Source: an uncultured Collinsella sp. (GTDB taxonomy: Bacteria > Actinomycetota > Coriobacteriia > Coriobacteriales > Coriobacteriaceae). From it: a stretch of DNA of 64,000 nt. Position numbers and translations under genes: made by a program. How positions within the stretch are numbered: position 1 is the stretch's first letter; each line of letters begins with the position of its first letter. This document shows positions 18,398-26,712 of this stretch, one piece after another. The stretch covers positions 1 through 64,000 of the forward strand of contig CAUBIC010000006.1 of assembly GCA_958435945.1 (NCBI GenBank), given 5' to 3'. The notes beneath the pieces are model-generated. The model was not told the DNA's origin and searched no databases. It saw nothing but the letters and a program-made list of their open reading frames with translations.

Positions 18398-18422
18398 AAA
18401 AACGGCTCGGTTGCCCGAGCCG
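18398..18422 (-). promoter_or_regulatory. Terminator-like hairpin in the htpG leader
   Basis: CGGCTCGG pairs perfectly with CCGAGCCG around a four-base loop and is followed by five U residues, only about 30 bases before the htpG ATG. There is too little room for a promoter after it, so the htpG transcript must cross it. It could be an attenuator or heat-sensitive element. A likely -10 (TATAAA) lies upstream near 18457. Confidence 0.55.
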
Positions 18423-18569
18423 CATCGCAGACCTGCTATGTTCAGACTTAGATTTTATAACCCATTAGCGCGCATATATACATACGGAATCGAAAAACTG
18501 TATGTCCAAACGCTCCGATGCGCCAATTGCCAAGGAGTGTCCCCGACTGCCGGCAGAAAAGGAGCGTCC

Positions 18570-19070
18570 CTATCTGCTATCTACGCGCTTGGCCATCCAG
18601 ACATGGGGTTGGCCCTCGTCTTCGTAATCTACCGGGGCAATTTGCGCGTAGCCCGCCTTTGCATAGAGCGGCAACACGTATTCCTGCGCATGCAGCTTAA
18701 TAAGCTTAGCGCCGGCATCTCGTGCATACGCAGCACTGGCCTCGACGATCGCGCTCGCCAGTCCGCGACGACGCATAGTCGGCAGCACGGCAACGCGCCC
18801 CATAATGTAGGTCTCCCCCGCCGCAACGCCTTCGTCCATGTCGCATGCCGGCAACACCGGGGCCTCTGCGTCAGCCACGCGCTCAAGCTCTTCGGGAAAC
18901 ACGCGCGAGCAACCGGCAAGCTCGCCGTCTACATAGAGCGTCACATGAATGCAGTTCGGGTCCTCGTCGATAGCGTCGAACTCGCTCTCGTAGCCCTGCT
19001 CGTCCATAAAAACGACGCGGCGCACCAACGCCGCGTCATCAAAGCATCCCGTCTTAAGTTGGATATCCAT
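18570..19070 (-). CDS. GNAT-family N-acetyltransferase
   Basis: A 166-residue acetyl-CoA-dependent acetyltransferase. The ElaA-like N-terminus (FMDEQGYESEFD) is followed by the acyl-CoA-binding core GRVAVLPTMRRRGLASAIV (around residues 115-133) and the C-terminal AGYAQI motif. The substrate is unknown. I use the ATG at 19070 with GAAAGGGC upstream instead of an ATG six codons earlier. Remnants of GGGGAC-type repeats follow the stop at 18530-18570. Confidence 0.85.
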   Translation of the reverse strand: MDIQLKTGCFDDAALVRRVVFMDEQGYESEFDAIDEDPNCIHVTLYVDGELAGCSRVFPEELERVADAEAPVLPACDMDEGVAAGETYIMGRVAVLPTMRRRGLASAIVEASAAYARDAGAKLIKLHAQEYVLPLYAKAGYAQIAPVDYEDEGQPHVWMAKRVDSR

Positions 19071-19109
19071 GGCTGCCCTTTCATTCAATGCGAACGTTAG
19101 GGACAGATT

Positions 19110-19760
19110 TTAGCGAAAATGAGCTCCGCGCACGCTAAACTTCGCGCGAGCCTTCGCCAGGCAGTCGTAATGACCCACGTTATGGGCATCGCTCGCGATG
19201 AAGCTGTACAGGTTCTGATCGAACAGGCGCTGTGCCGGCTTTTTCTCGCGACCAAAGCGACCACCGGCGATAAAGTCCGCCGAAGCTTGCAGCTTGCAGC
19301 CCATATCGACTAGACGCTCCGCCACACTCACATCCTTTTGAACAGCGCGATATCGCTCGGGATGAGCGATAATCACCTGGTAGCCGCGGCATTGCAAATC
19401 GTAAATCGTACTCTCGTACTCTCTAAACGCATAGGGATCAGCATGCGTCGAAAGCTCAAGCAGAAACTCATTGGTGCCATCGAAATGCAGGTATTCTGCG
19501 GCGTCGATGCCCAGCTCGACAAGCTTTCGGTGGTTGACTTCGAAGCCCATCTGGAGCGGAAAACCGTCAGCGTTATCACGCAGCAGCTCAAAGGCATCCC
19601 ACATCTTGTCGTAATCAAAATAGGGATCACGGCAGTGAGGAGTGCAAACGATTCTGGTTACACCGGCCCGCTTGGCAGCCTCGAGCATCGCCAAGCTCTC
19701 ATCGAGATCGGCGGCGCCGTCGTCTACACCCGGCAAGATATGGCAATGAATGTCACGCAT
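19110..19760 (-). CDS. CpsB/YwqE-type PHP tyrosine phosphatase
   Basis: A 216-residue PHP-fold, metal-dependent protein tyrosine phosphatase. The N-terminal HCHILPGVDDG supplies metal ligands, with further ligands in CTPHCRDPYF, FEVN, IIAHPER and SDAHN. In Gram-positive capsule loci this enzyme dephosphorylates the C-terminal tyrosines of the partner kinase, which is encoded 17 bp upstream. It is the last gene of the three-gene set; a GNAT gene follows, not glycosyltransferases. Confidence 0.9.
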   Translation of the reverse strand: MRDIHCHILPGVDDGAADLDESLAMLEAAKRAGVTRIVCTPHCRDPYFDYDKMWDAFELLRDNADGFPLQMGFEVNHRKLVELGIDAAEYLHFDGTNEFLLELSTHADPYAFREYESTIYDLQCRGYQVIIAHPERYRAVQKDVSVAERLVDMGCKLQASADFIAGGRFGREKKPAQRLFDQNLYSFIASDAHNVGHYDCLAKARAKFSVRGAHFR

Positions 19761-19777
19761 AGGTCGGCCTTAATCAA

Positions 19778-20515
19778 CTAAACGTTTGTCCGGTTGGTGA
19801 AGATGCCCTTTTTGGAAGTGCCCTGATCGGCGGAGCCCTTCTTAACCTTCTTACCGTCCTTGGTGTAGTAAGAATAGTAGTACTCGCTGGTCTCGGTCTC
19901 ACAGTAATTCATAACGGTACCGATGAGCTTGACCTTCTCGGACTTCTTAAGCTGGGCGATAGCGTTGAGTGCCTCTTCGCGCTTGGTAAAGTCCTCGCGC
20001 ACCACAAACAGCGTGCCGTCGGTCAGGCTGGCAATCTCGGCAGCATCGATGAAGGTGCCGACCGGAGGAGCATCGAAGATGACATACTGGAACTTAGCAG
20101 ACAGTGCCTTGACCAACTTGGAAAAGCGATGAGAGACGATGATGTCTGCAGGATTGGGAATATGCGGCTCGGCATCGAGGAAGTAGAAGTTCTTCTGACC
20201 CGTCTCGACAATTGCCTGGTCAATAGAAATCTGCTCGGAAAGGACCGCATAGAGTCCGCCGCGCGAACGAACGCCGAGCATATCGGAAAGGGACCTGCGG
20301 CGCATATCGGCCTCGACCAGGAGCACGGACTTGCCGCTCGTGGCGATTGCCTGAGCAAGGTTAATAGCAACCGTAGACTTGCCCTCGTTGGGAATCGAGG
20401 AGGTAACGGTGATGGTGCGAATGGGGTCGTCCACGCTCGCAAAGCGGATGTTGGCCAGAAGGGTCTTGGCGGCATTCTGTACAACGAGCTTATCGGTGTT
20501 CTTTGCCTTAGCCAT
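19778..20515 (-). CDS. CpsD/CapB-type bacterial tyrosine kinase
   Basis: A 245-residue BY-kinase cytoplasmic subunit. It has the modified Walker A (SSIPNEGKST, 39-48), Walker A' (VLLVEADMRRR, 65-73), Walker B (VIFDAPPVG) and a C-terminal tyrosine cluster (EYYYSYYTK) that is autophosphorylated. It needs the membrane adaptor encoded just upstream for activation, and together they set polysaccharide chain length and export. The stop-to-start gap to the adaptor is two bases, so the genes are translationally coupled. Confidence 0.92.
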   Translation of the reverse strand: MAKAKNTDKLVVQNAAKTLLANIRFASVDDPIRTITVTSSIPNEGKSTVAINLAQAIATSGKSVLLVEADMRRRSLSDMLGVRSRGGLYAVLSEQISIDQAIVETGQKNFYFLDAEPHIPNPADIIVSHRFSKLVKALSAKFQYVIFDAPPVGTFIDAAEIASLTDGTLFVVREDFTKREEALNAIAQLKKSEKVKLIGTVMNYCETETSEYYYSYYTKDGKKVKKGSADQGTSKKGIFTNRTNV

Positions 20516-20517
20516 GC

Positions 20518-21174
20518 CTATTTACCACCTTTCATAGCCGGAATTCGGCCAACAACGGGAATACCCAGGAGCTCTTCTGCCTCTTCGGCACCGCGGATGC
20601 GGGTATTGAGCATGTCTGCCAAAACGACATAGGCAACTGCGATAAAGATACCGGCGAGGAACGCAACGGCGACGTACAGCGCGCGCTTGGGGCCGCTGGG
20701 AGCTTCGGGGGTCTTAGCCTTATCGATAACGTTGATGCTCTGGGCAGCGCCAACGTTCTGAGCGACCGTACTCACCGAGCTGGCCATGGCCCTTGCGACC
20801 TTAGCCGTCTCCTTGGCATCGGTGCCGGTAACCGAAAGCGTAATGACACGCGTGGTGGTCTCGGAGGAAACAGACACCTTGTAGTCATCCAGATCGGTGA
20901 GGCCCAGTTCATTGGCTGCGCCGCTCTTAACGCTATCGCTATCCAGCAGCGTGGCGATATCGTTGGAAAGCATCTGACTCGCCGAGAGATCGTTGTAGCT
21001 CATCTGACCGCTATCGTCGGTCTTGGCGAGAACGTACATGCTCGTCGTGGCGGTGTAGGTGTTGTCCATCATAGCGAAGGAGACGACGCCCATGGCGATC
21101 GCGCAGACCACCGGAAGGGCAATGACCAGCTTGAGGTGCTTTTTAAGCAGCTGGAACAGTTCAAGAAGGGTCAT
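20518..21174 (-). CDS. Wzz/CpsC-type chain-length adaptor
   Basis: A 218-residue membrane adaptor of the Wzz/CpsC family. One helix near residues 17-36 and a second near 173-195 enclose an extracytoplasmic domain. The proline-rich APSGPKRA before the second helix is a family mark, and the C-terminal tail contacts the kinase. It is first in the triplet. Downstream genes do not include polysaccharide enzymes, so its target polymer must be encoded elsewhere. The upstream gap 21175-21352 holds the promoter and a GTTGCGCAAC palindrome. Confidence 0.9.
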   Translation of the reverse strand: MTLLELFQLLKKHLKLVIALPVVCAIAMGVVSFAMMDNTYTATTSMYVLAKTDDSGQMSYNDLSASQMLSNDIATLLDSDSVKSGAANELGLTDLDDYKVSVSSETTTRVITLSVTGTDAKETAKVARAMASSVSTVAQNVGAAQSINVIDKAKTPEAPSGPKRALYVAVAFLAGIFIAVAYVVLADMLNTRIRGAEEAEELLGIPVVGRIPAMKGGK

Positions 21175-21352
21175 GCAGCTTGCCTTTCATTTCCCTAGTT
21201 CGTATCGACAAAACTGCTCATATGATATCGCATCTTTCTGCCATGTCCGAACTCTATACATAAGATACAGCGTCCGCGCGTAAGTTGCGCAACAACCTAC
21301 GCGGCAGCGGAGACGCGGGCGTATCGTCTAATCCTCGGTTTTTGCCGCACAG

Positions 21353-22777
21353 CTACGCGAACGGTCCCTCTTGCTGCACGGGAAACGTCACCGTAATGGT
21401 AGTCCCCACGCCCGGTTCACTCGACAGGTCAATCGCGGCATGATGGTACAGAGCGGCATGCTTAACGATGGCCAGACCCAAGCCTGTTCCGCCACGTGCC
21501 TTGGAGCGGCTCTTGTCCACGCGATAGAAGCGCTCGAACACCTTGCCCTGCTCCTCGGGCGCAATACCGATACCCGTGTCGGCAACAGACAGGTACGGAT
21601 GGCCCTCATCGTTGGTTCCGCAGCGCAGCGTGACCGTACCGCCAGGTTGGTTGTAGCGAATGGCGTTGCTTGCAAGGTTATAGATCAGCTCGTCGATCAG
21701 GCGCGACACGCCTTCGATCACCACGGGCTTCGTCTCGTGCCCAATGGTCACATTCGACTGCCGGGCAACCTGCTCAAGACGCTGTTCCACCGTCAAAATG
21801 GCGCGAGAGAGCTCGATAGGCTCCGTGGACCCAATGGGCACCGCCTCGCCCTCAGATGCTCGCTCCGCCTCGTCCAAGTTGGAAAGCGTGAGGATGTCGT
21901 TAACGAGCGCCGCCAGGCGTCCCGCCTCGCGGTAGATGCGGCCGCCAAAGTTGCGCAGGTCATCCTCGCCCTCAACCATGCCGTTTGCAATAAGCTCGGC
22001 ATAGCCCGAAATCGCGGTAAGCGGGGTCTTGAGCTCATGAGTGATATTGGCCGTGAACTCGCGACGCATACGGTCATTATCGGCCAGCACCGCCATCTGG
22101 CGTTTAAGCTCCTGACGCTGCGACTCAATGCGCTCGAGCATGGGAACCATCTCGGTGTAGGCATGTTCATAGCTACGGCGCGGGTGGTCCAAATCGACCT
22201 CCTGCAGCGGCGCAATGATGGCACGGGATTCGCGGCGCGCAAGGAAAAACGAAAGCACCGCGCCCGCCGCCGCGATAAGCAGCATCGGCGCCACCAGCGA
22301 AAGCAAAATCGCCGCGACGCCAGGCTGGGCTTGCGCCAAACGAACGACCTGACCGTTATCAAGGGCGACGGCGCGATATAGCATAATCTCGTCGAGCGTG
22401 GCGCTCGAGCGCTCCGCGGAGCCCGAACCGCTCTCAAGGGCCTCAACGACCTCGGGGCGATCGCCATGGTTGGGCAACATGGAGGGCGATGCCTCGTTGT
22501 CGTAGGCAACCGAGCCGTCTTGGTTGATCAACGTAATGCGCAGGTCCTCGCGATCGAGGCTTCGCAAAAATGCGATGGGCTCCTGCTGCTCATTTAAGGC
22601 GGCGGCAATAAGCTCGGTTTCTTGCGAAAGGTTGGCACTCGTGGCGTCTGCCAAAGTGTTTTGCACAAAGAACGCGCCCAACACCGTAAAGGCAACAATC
22701 ACCGCCATGGCACAGATGAAAATCGTCGCGAACACGCGATGGGAAAGCGTGTGCTTTCCCTGGGGGGCGAAGACCAC
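21353..22777 (-). CDS. PhoR-like sensor histidine kinase
   Basis: A 474-residue membrane kinase with helices near 16-40 and 155-180 flanking an extracytoplasmic sensor domain. The phosphorylated histidine is H247 (ANITHELKTPLTA), followed by the N box (NLASNAIRYN), DTGIGI, FERFYRVDKSRS and GGTGLGLAIV. It starts three bases after the response regulator stop. With PstB upstream it fits phosphate sensing, though close relatives sense other signals. Confidence 0.92.
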   Translation of the reverse strand: MVFAPQGKHTLSHRVFATIFICAMAVIVAFTVLGAFFVQNTLADATSANLSQETELIAAALNEQQEPIAFLRSLDREDLRITLINQDGSVAYDNEASPSMLPNHGDRPEVVEALESGSGSAERSSATLDEIMLYRAVALDNGQVVRLAQAQPGVAAILLSLVAPMLLIAAAGAVLSFFLARRESRAIIAPLQEVDLDHPRRSYEHAYTEMVPMLERIESQRQELKRQMAVLADNDRMRREFTANITHELKTPLTAISGYAELIANGMVEGEDDLRNFGGRIYREAGRLAALVNDILTLSNLDEAERASEGEAVPIGSTEPIELSRAILTVEQRLEQVARQSNVTIGHETKPVVIEGVSRLIDELIYNLASNAIRYNQPGGTVTLRCGTNDEGHPYLSVADTGIGIAPEEQGKVFERFYRVDKSRSKARGGTGLGLAIVKHAALYHHAAIDLSSEPGVGTTITVTFPVQQEGPFA

Positions 22778-22780
22778 GGG

Positions 22781-23509
22781 CTACTCCTCCGATGCGGCAG
22801 CTACGGAATCTGCGTCTTCGCTTCCGTCGTCGGCAGAAGGCTCCGCCAGGCGATAGCCCACGCCGCGCACCGTCTCGATAGCGCTGGCACGCTCGCCGAG
22901 CTTTTGGCGAAGCGTCTGTACGTGAACGTCGACGGTACGCGAGCCGCCGTCGAAGTCCCAGCCCCACACGCTCTGCAGCAGCGACTCACGGGTAAAGACC
23001 ACGCCGGGCTTGCGCATAAGATATTCGAGCAAATCGAACTCACGCAAAGTAAGCTTGAGCGGCTCGCCAGCAACGGTCACCTCGCGATGGCTGGGCGAAA
23101 GCACGATATCGCCCACGCTGAGCACATCGCTCGCCTGCTTGACCATACCGCCGCGGCGCAGCAGCGCACGGCAACGGCTGGCAAGCTCCATGAGCGAAAA
23201 CGGCTTGGTCAGATAGTCGTCGGCACCGCCATCGAGCGCCATTACCTTATCGAGCTCGGTATCCTTGGCAGTGAGCATCATGATGGGCACCGTCGCCGTC
23301 AGGCGGTCGGCGCGCAGGCGACGCATAATTGCCAAACCGTCGGTATCGGGCAGCATGATGTCGAGCAGGACGGTATCGGGTACCCGTCGCGCCACGGCGG
23401 CCTTAAACTCGCCATCGCACGAAAAGCCTTCGGCCTCGATTCCCTGCTTGCGCAGTGCATAGACCGTCAAATCCCTGATGTTGTCATCGTCCTCGACGTA
23501 ATAGATCAT
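22781..23509 (-). CDS. PhoB-like OmpR-family response regulator
   Basis: The receiver domain has the acidic pocket EDDD near residue 6, phosphoacceptor D50 (LLDIMLPDTDG) and LTKPF. The C-terminal winged helix has TLREFDLLEYL and RTVDVHVQTLRQKL, the DNA-contact helix. I use the ATG reading MIYYVEDD at 23509 because AAAGGGG sits before it. The gene is followed at once by its kinase and preceded, after about 65 bp, by pstB. Confidence 0.93.
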   Translation of the reverse strand: MIYYVEDDDNIRDLTVYALRKQGIEAEGFSCDGEFKAAVARRVPDTVLLDIMLPDTDGLAIMRRLRADRLTATVPIMMLTAKDTELDKVMALDGGADDYLTKPFSLMELASRCRALLRRGGMVKQASDVLSVGDIVLSPSHREVTVAGEPLKLTLREFDLLEYLMRKPGVVFTRESLLQSVWGWDFDGGSRTVDVHVQTLRQKLGERASAIETVRGVGYRLAEPSADDGSEDADSVAAASEE

Positions 23510-23573
23510 GTTGAACCCCTTTGCGGCCGGCATGACCGCATCTTAACCCTAAAGGTACCTTTACTAGATGGTA

Positions 23574-24449
23574 TCAGCCAAAACGTCCCGTCAAATAATC
23601 CGCCGTGCGCGGGTCGGTGGGATTTTTGAAGAGCTGAGCGGCGGGCGCGTGCTCCACCAACTCACCCAGCAAGAAAAACGCGACCGAGTCGGAGATACGC
23701 GCCGCCTGCTGCATATTGTGCGTAACGACCACGAGCGTGCAGGTCTCTTTGAGCTCGCATGCCAGCTGCTCAACCACCAGCGTCGACACGGGATCGAGAG
23801 CGCTCGTGGGCTCGTCCATCAGCAGAATATCGGGTTGCACGGCGAGCGCGCGGGCGATGCACAGACGCTGCTGCTGCCCGCCCGAAAGGCCCAGCCCCGA
23901 CTCCTTGAGCTTGTCCTTGACCTCGTCCCACAGCGCAGCACGACGAAGAGAGTCCTCGACCAGCTCATCCAGCACGGCGCGGTCGCGCACACCCATGCCG
24001 CGCGGGCCATACGCGACGTTGTCGTAGATGCTCATGGGAAACGGGTTAGGGCGCTGGAACACCATGCCCACACGCTGACGCAGGCGGCAGATGTCGTAGT
24101 CGCCCAGGATATCCTGGCCGTCGAGCGCGATCTTGCCCTCGATGCGGCAGTCCTTGATGCCGTCGTTCATGCGGTTAAAGCAACGCAGCAGCGTCGACTT
24201 GCCGCAGCCCGAAGGACCGATAAACGAGGTGATCTGCTTGTCGCGGATCTTGATGGACACGTCCTTGAGCGCGTGGTGGTCGCCATAGAACAGGTCGAGG
24301 CCCTCGACGTCGATGCGTGTCGGCGAGGCGGCAAGATCCTGCGCCGTGGGGCGAGTCGCATCCCCGACTTCGCGCTCGTGCGCAGCCTCGGCTTGCGCCT
24401 CCATTAGCTCCTCGAGCTCCGTGGGCTCCATAGCCGCAGCAGCCGTCAT
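23574..24449 (-). CDS. pstB: Phosphate ABC transporter ATPase PstB
   Basis: The ATP-binding subunit of the high-affinity phosphate importer, 291 residues. It has Walker A (GPSGCGKST), the PstB-specific FNRMND and FQRPNPFPMSIYDNV, the ABC signature LSGGQQQRL and Walker B (ILLMDEPTSALDP). A charged N-terminal extension of about 45 residues (EELMEAQAEAA region) precedes the ABC domain. The ATG at 24449 has GGAGG eight bases upstream. PstS, PstC, PstA and PhoU are not adjacent: the upstream neighbour is an unrelated sensor kinase. Confidence 0.93.
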   Translation of the reverse strand: MTAAAAMEPTELEELMEAQAEAAHEREVGDATRPTAQDLAASPTRIDVEGLDLFYGDHHALKDVSIKIRDKQITSFIGPSGCGKSTLLRCFNRMNDGIKDCRIEGKIALDGQDILGDYDICRLRQRVGMVFQRPNPFPMSIYDNVAYGPRGMGVRDRAVLDELVEDSLRRAALWDEVKDKLKESGLGLSGGQQQRLCIARALAVQPDILLMDEPTSALDPVSTLVVEQLACELKETCTLVVVTHNMQQAARISDSVAFFLLGELVEHAPAAQLFKNPTDPRTADYLTGRFG

Positions 24450-24552
24450 ACCGCATACCTCCACATCGATATCAATTCAGCAGTATCGATAGTAGAAACC
24501 GCGGCTCATATGCACGTGAGCGCATTGTCAGGTGTTTGTAAAGGCGCCTACG

Positions 24553-25791
24553 CTACGCGGCGGGCAGGTCGATGGTAAAGATGGTATGCTCGGGCGTCGA
24601 TTCGCACGCGATGGTACCGCCATGCGCGCATACAATCTCCTTGGCGATGGCAAGCCCCAGCCCAGCACCGCCGCGATTGGTCGCACGCGCTGCATCCAGG
24701 CGATAGAACTTCTCAAAAATCACCTTGAGCTTTGGCTCAGGGATCGGATCGCCCTGATTGATAAAGCGAATTCGCACGCCACCGTCATCTTGGCGCCCAG
24801 CCTCAATCATGATCGTCGAGCCTTCATAGCTATAGGCAACGGCGTTTTTCATGATGTTGTTGAATACGCGAGCCATCTTGTCGCCGTCCACGAGCACCGT
24901 CAGGTCCTCGCAGATATCAACCTGGGCTTCCTTGTGCTGTTCGTTGAGAATGGGATAGAACTCGTCGGCCACCTGCGCCAGCAATAGCCCCAAATCGACG
25001 TAGGCGCGGGTGAGCACAATATCGTGGAAATCGAAACGCGTGATGTCGAAGAACTCCTCGATGAGCGCGTCGAGCCGATGGGCCTTGTCGAGTGCCACGC
25101 CCGTAAAGCGTGCACGCTGCTCAAGCGGCAAATCGGGGGCCTCCTGCAGGAGCGAAAGATAGCCCACCACGCTGGCGAGCGGCGTACGCAGGTCGTGCGC
25201 TAGGTACGTAACCAGGTCATCTTTGCGATGCGATTCGTCACGCAGAGCTTGCTGCACCTTGCGCTCACGGTCACGCACGCGGTTAAGGGCGCCCTCGACC
25301 TCCAAGAAGTCGCCGTCGATGTTGTCCCAGGTGTCGGGGTGATCGATCAGGCGATCTTGAATACGAGCAGCCAGCACACAATCGGCATGCTGCTCGCCCT
25401 GCTCGTAGCCCTGGTAGTACAGGGCGCGGCCGCACAAGAACAGCACGCACACGGCAAGCGCCAGCACAAAGCCAAGCATGTTGAATACAAAGCCGGCATC
25501 GAACAACACCGGCCCTTCGATGCCGCCGAGCGCCATGGCGCCAATCGCCAACGTCATGGCCCACGCGGCGCCGCCAATCACCACGCAGCGGCGCACGATC
25601 TCAAATCGATCGATCAGCAAAAAGCCGACAAGCAGCACCGCCAAGATTCCGACGATGTTGTCGATGCCAATCAGCAGCAGGCTCAGCAAAAAGAGCAGCA
25701 CCGTTGCAAGCGCGCGGTTGTCGACGACCGACCTCACGTATTCAAAGAGCCGATCGGGCACCTCGAATACCCGCCTATCGTCTTTTGTCAT
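24553..25791 (-). CDS. VanS-like sensor histidine kinase
   Basis: A 412-residue kinase with about four hydrophobic segments between residues 28 and 122, a linker, then H199 in LAHDLRTPLASVVGYLSLL, which is typical of VanS-type kinases. The ATPase domain has NNIMKNAVAY, FEKFYRLDAAR and GGAGLGLAIAKEI. The usual DTGxGI box is replaced by NQGDPIP, also seen in VanS relatives. It starts 26 bp after its regulator. The divergent carboxypeptidase suggests a cell-wall role. Confidence 0.9.
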   Translation of the reverse strand: MTKDDRRVFEVPDRLFEYVRSVVDNRALATVLLFLLSLLLIGIDNIVGILAVLLVGFLLIDRFEIVRRCVVIGGAAWAMTLAIGAMALGGIEGPVLFDAGFVFNMLGFVLALAVCVLFLCGRALYYQGYEQGEQHADCVLAARIQDRLIDHPDTWDNIDGDFLEVEGALNRVRDRERKVQQALRDESHRKDDLVTYLAHDLRTPLASVVGYLSLLQEAPDLPLEQRARFTGVALDKAHRLDALIEEFFDITRFDFHDIVLTRAYVDLGLLLAQVADEFYPILNEQHKEAQVDICEDLTVLVDGDKMARVFNNIMKNAVAYSYEGSTIMIEAGRQDDGGVRIRFINQGDPIPEPKLKVIFEKFYRLDAARATNRGGAGLGLAIAKEIVCAHGGTIACESTPEHTIFTIDLPAA

Positions 25792-25817
25792 ATCCACTTC
25801 CCCCACCATCAAAGGCG

Positions 25818-26513
25818 TTATTCGATTATGTAGCCGACGCCCCAGACGTTTTTGATAAAGCGCGGCTTTTGAGCATCGTCGCCGATCTTTTCGCGCAGAT
25901 GGCGGATGTGCACCATCACCGTATTGTTGGAGCCGGGCATAAAGTCCTCGTTCCACACCGCGCGGAACAAGTCCCCCACGGCCACCACGCTGCCACGATG
26001 CTCGACCAGATACAGCAAGATGGAATACTCGATGGGCGTGAGGCGCACCGGTGCACCGTCCACTGCCACGGAGCGAGCATCGCGATTGATCTCGAGGCCA
26101 TCGAGTTGGATGGTCGGCGACTCGACCGCCTGTGCGCGGCTGCCGTAGCTGGTGTAACGACGGAGTTGAGCATGAACGCGCGCTATGAGCTCCAGCGGAC
26201 GGAACGGCTTGACCACGTAATCGTCTGCACCCAGTGAGAGGCCCTCGATCTTATCCTGCTGGGCATCGCGCGCCGTCAGCATAATAACGGGATAGGTATG
26301 GCCAGCGCGGATGGTGCGCAGCAACTCAAAGCCGTCGATATCGGGCAGCATGACGTCCAGCAGCGCCAGATCGAACTCCTGCTCCAAAATCGCCTTGGCA
26401 GCATCTGCTCCGCTATAGGCAATCTGAACATCAAAGCCCTCTTTTGTAAGGTAGATACCGACCAGGTCGGCGATGGCCTTCTCGTCATCAACTACCAAAA
26501 TGCGCTCATTCAT
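25818..26513 (-). CDS. VanR-like OmpR-family response regulator
   Basis: A 231-residue regulator: receiver with DDE near residue 9, phosphoacceptor D53 (LLDVMLPDIDG) and VVKPFRP, then a winged helix with LTPIEYSILLYL and NTVMVHIRHLREKIG. The resemblance is to VanR rather than PhoB. It forms an operon with the following kinase and is transcribed away from the D,D-carboxypeptidase gene, with about 200 bp of shared promoter region between them. Confidence 0.92.
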   Translation of the reverse strand: MNERILVVDDEKAIADLVGIYLTKEGFDVQIAYSGADAAKAILEQEFDLALLDVMLPDIDGFELLRTIRAGHTYPVIMLTARDAQQDKIEGLSLGADDYVVKPFRPLELIARVHAQLRRYTSYGSRAQAVESPTIQLDGLEINRDARSVAVDGAPVRLTPIEYSILLYLVEHRGSVVAVGDLFRAVWNEDFMPGSNNTVMVHIRHLREKIGDDAQKPRFIKNVWGVGYIIE

Positions 26514-26712
26514 GCGTGCTCCTCTCGCGCTCCATTATGCCCGAGGCAGCGCGCGCCACACACAACAAGCGCGGTCGTTTAAGTCGACCTTAAGCACCTA
26601 TGCGTCCGTTCGGGCGCAGACATGGGCCGCGCACGCCCGCGCACTGATTGTCCACGCCGGTAAACGATATACTTTGAACTCTAAAGAGACCATCCCGTCG
26701 AAAGCGAAATCT

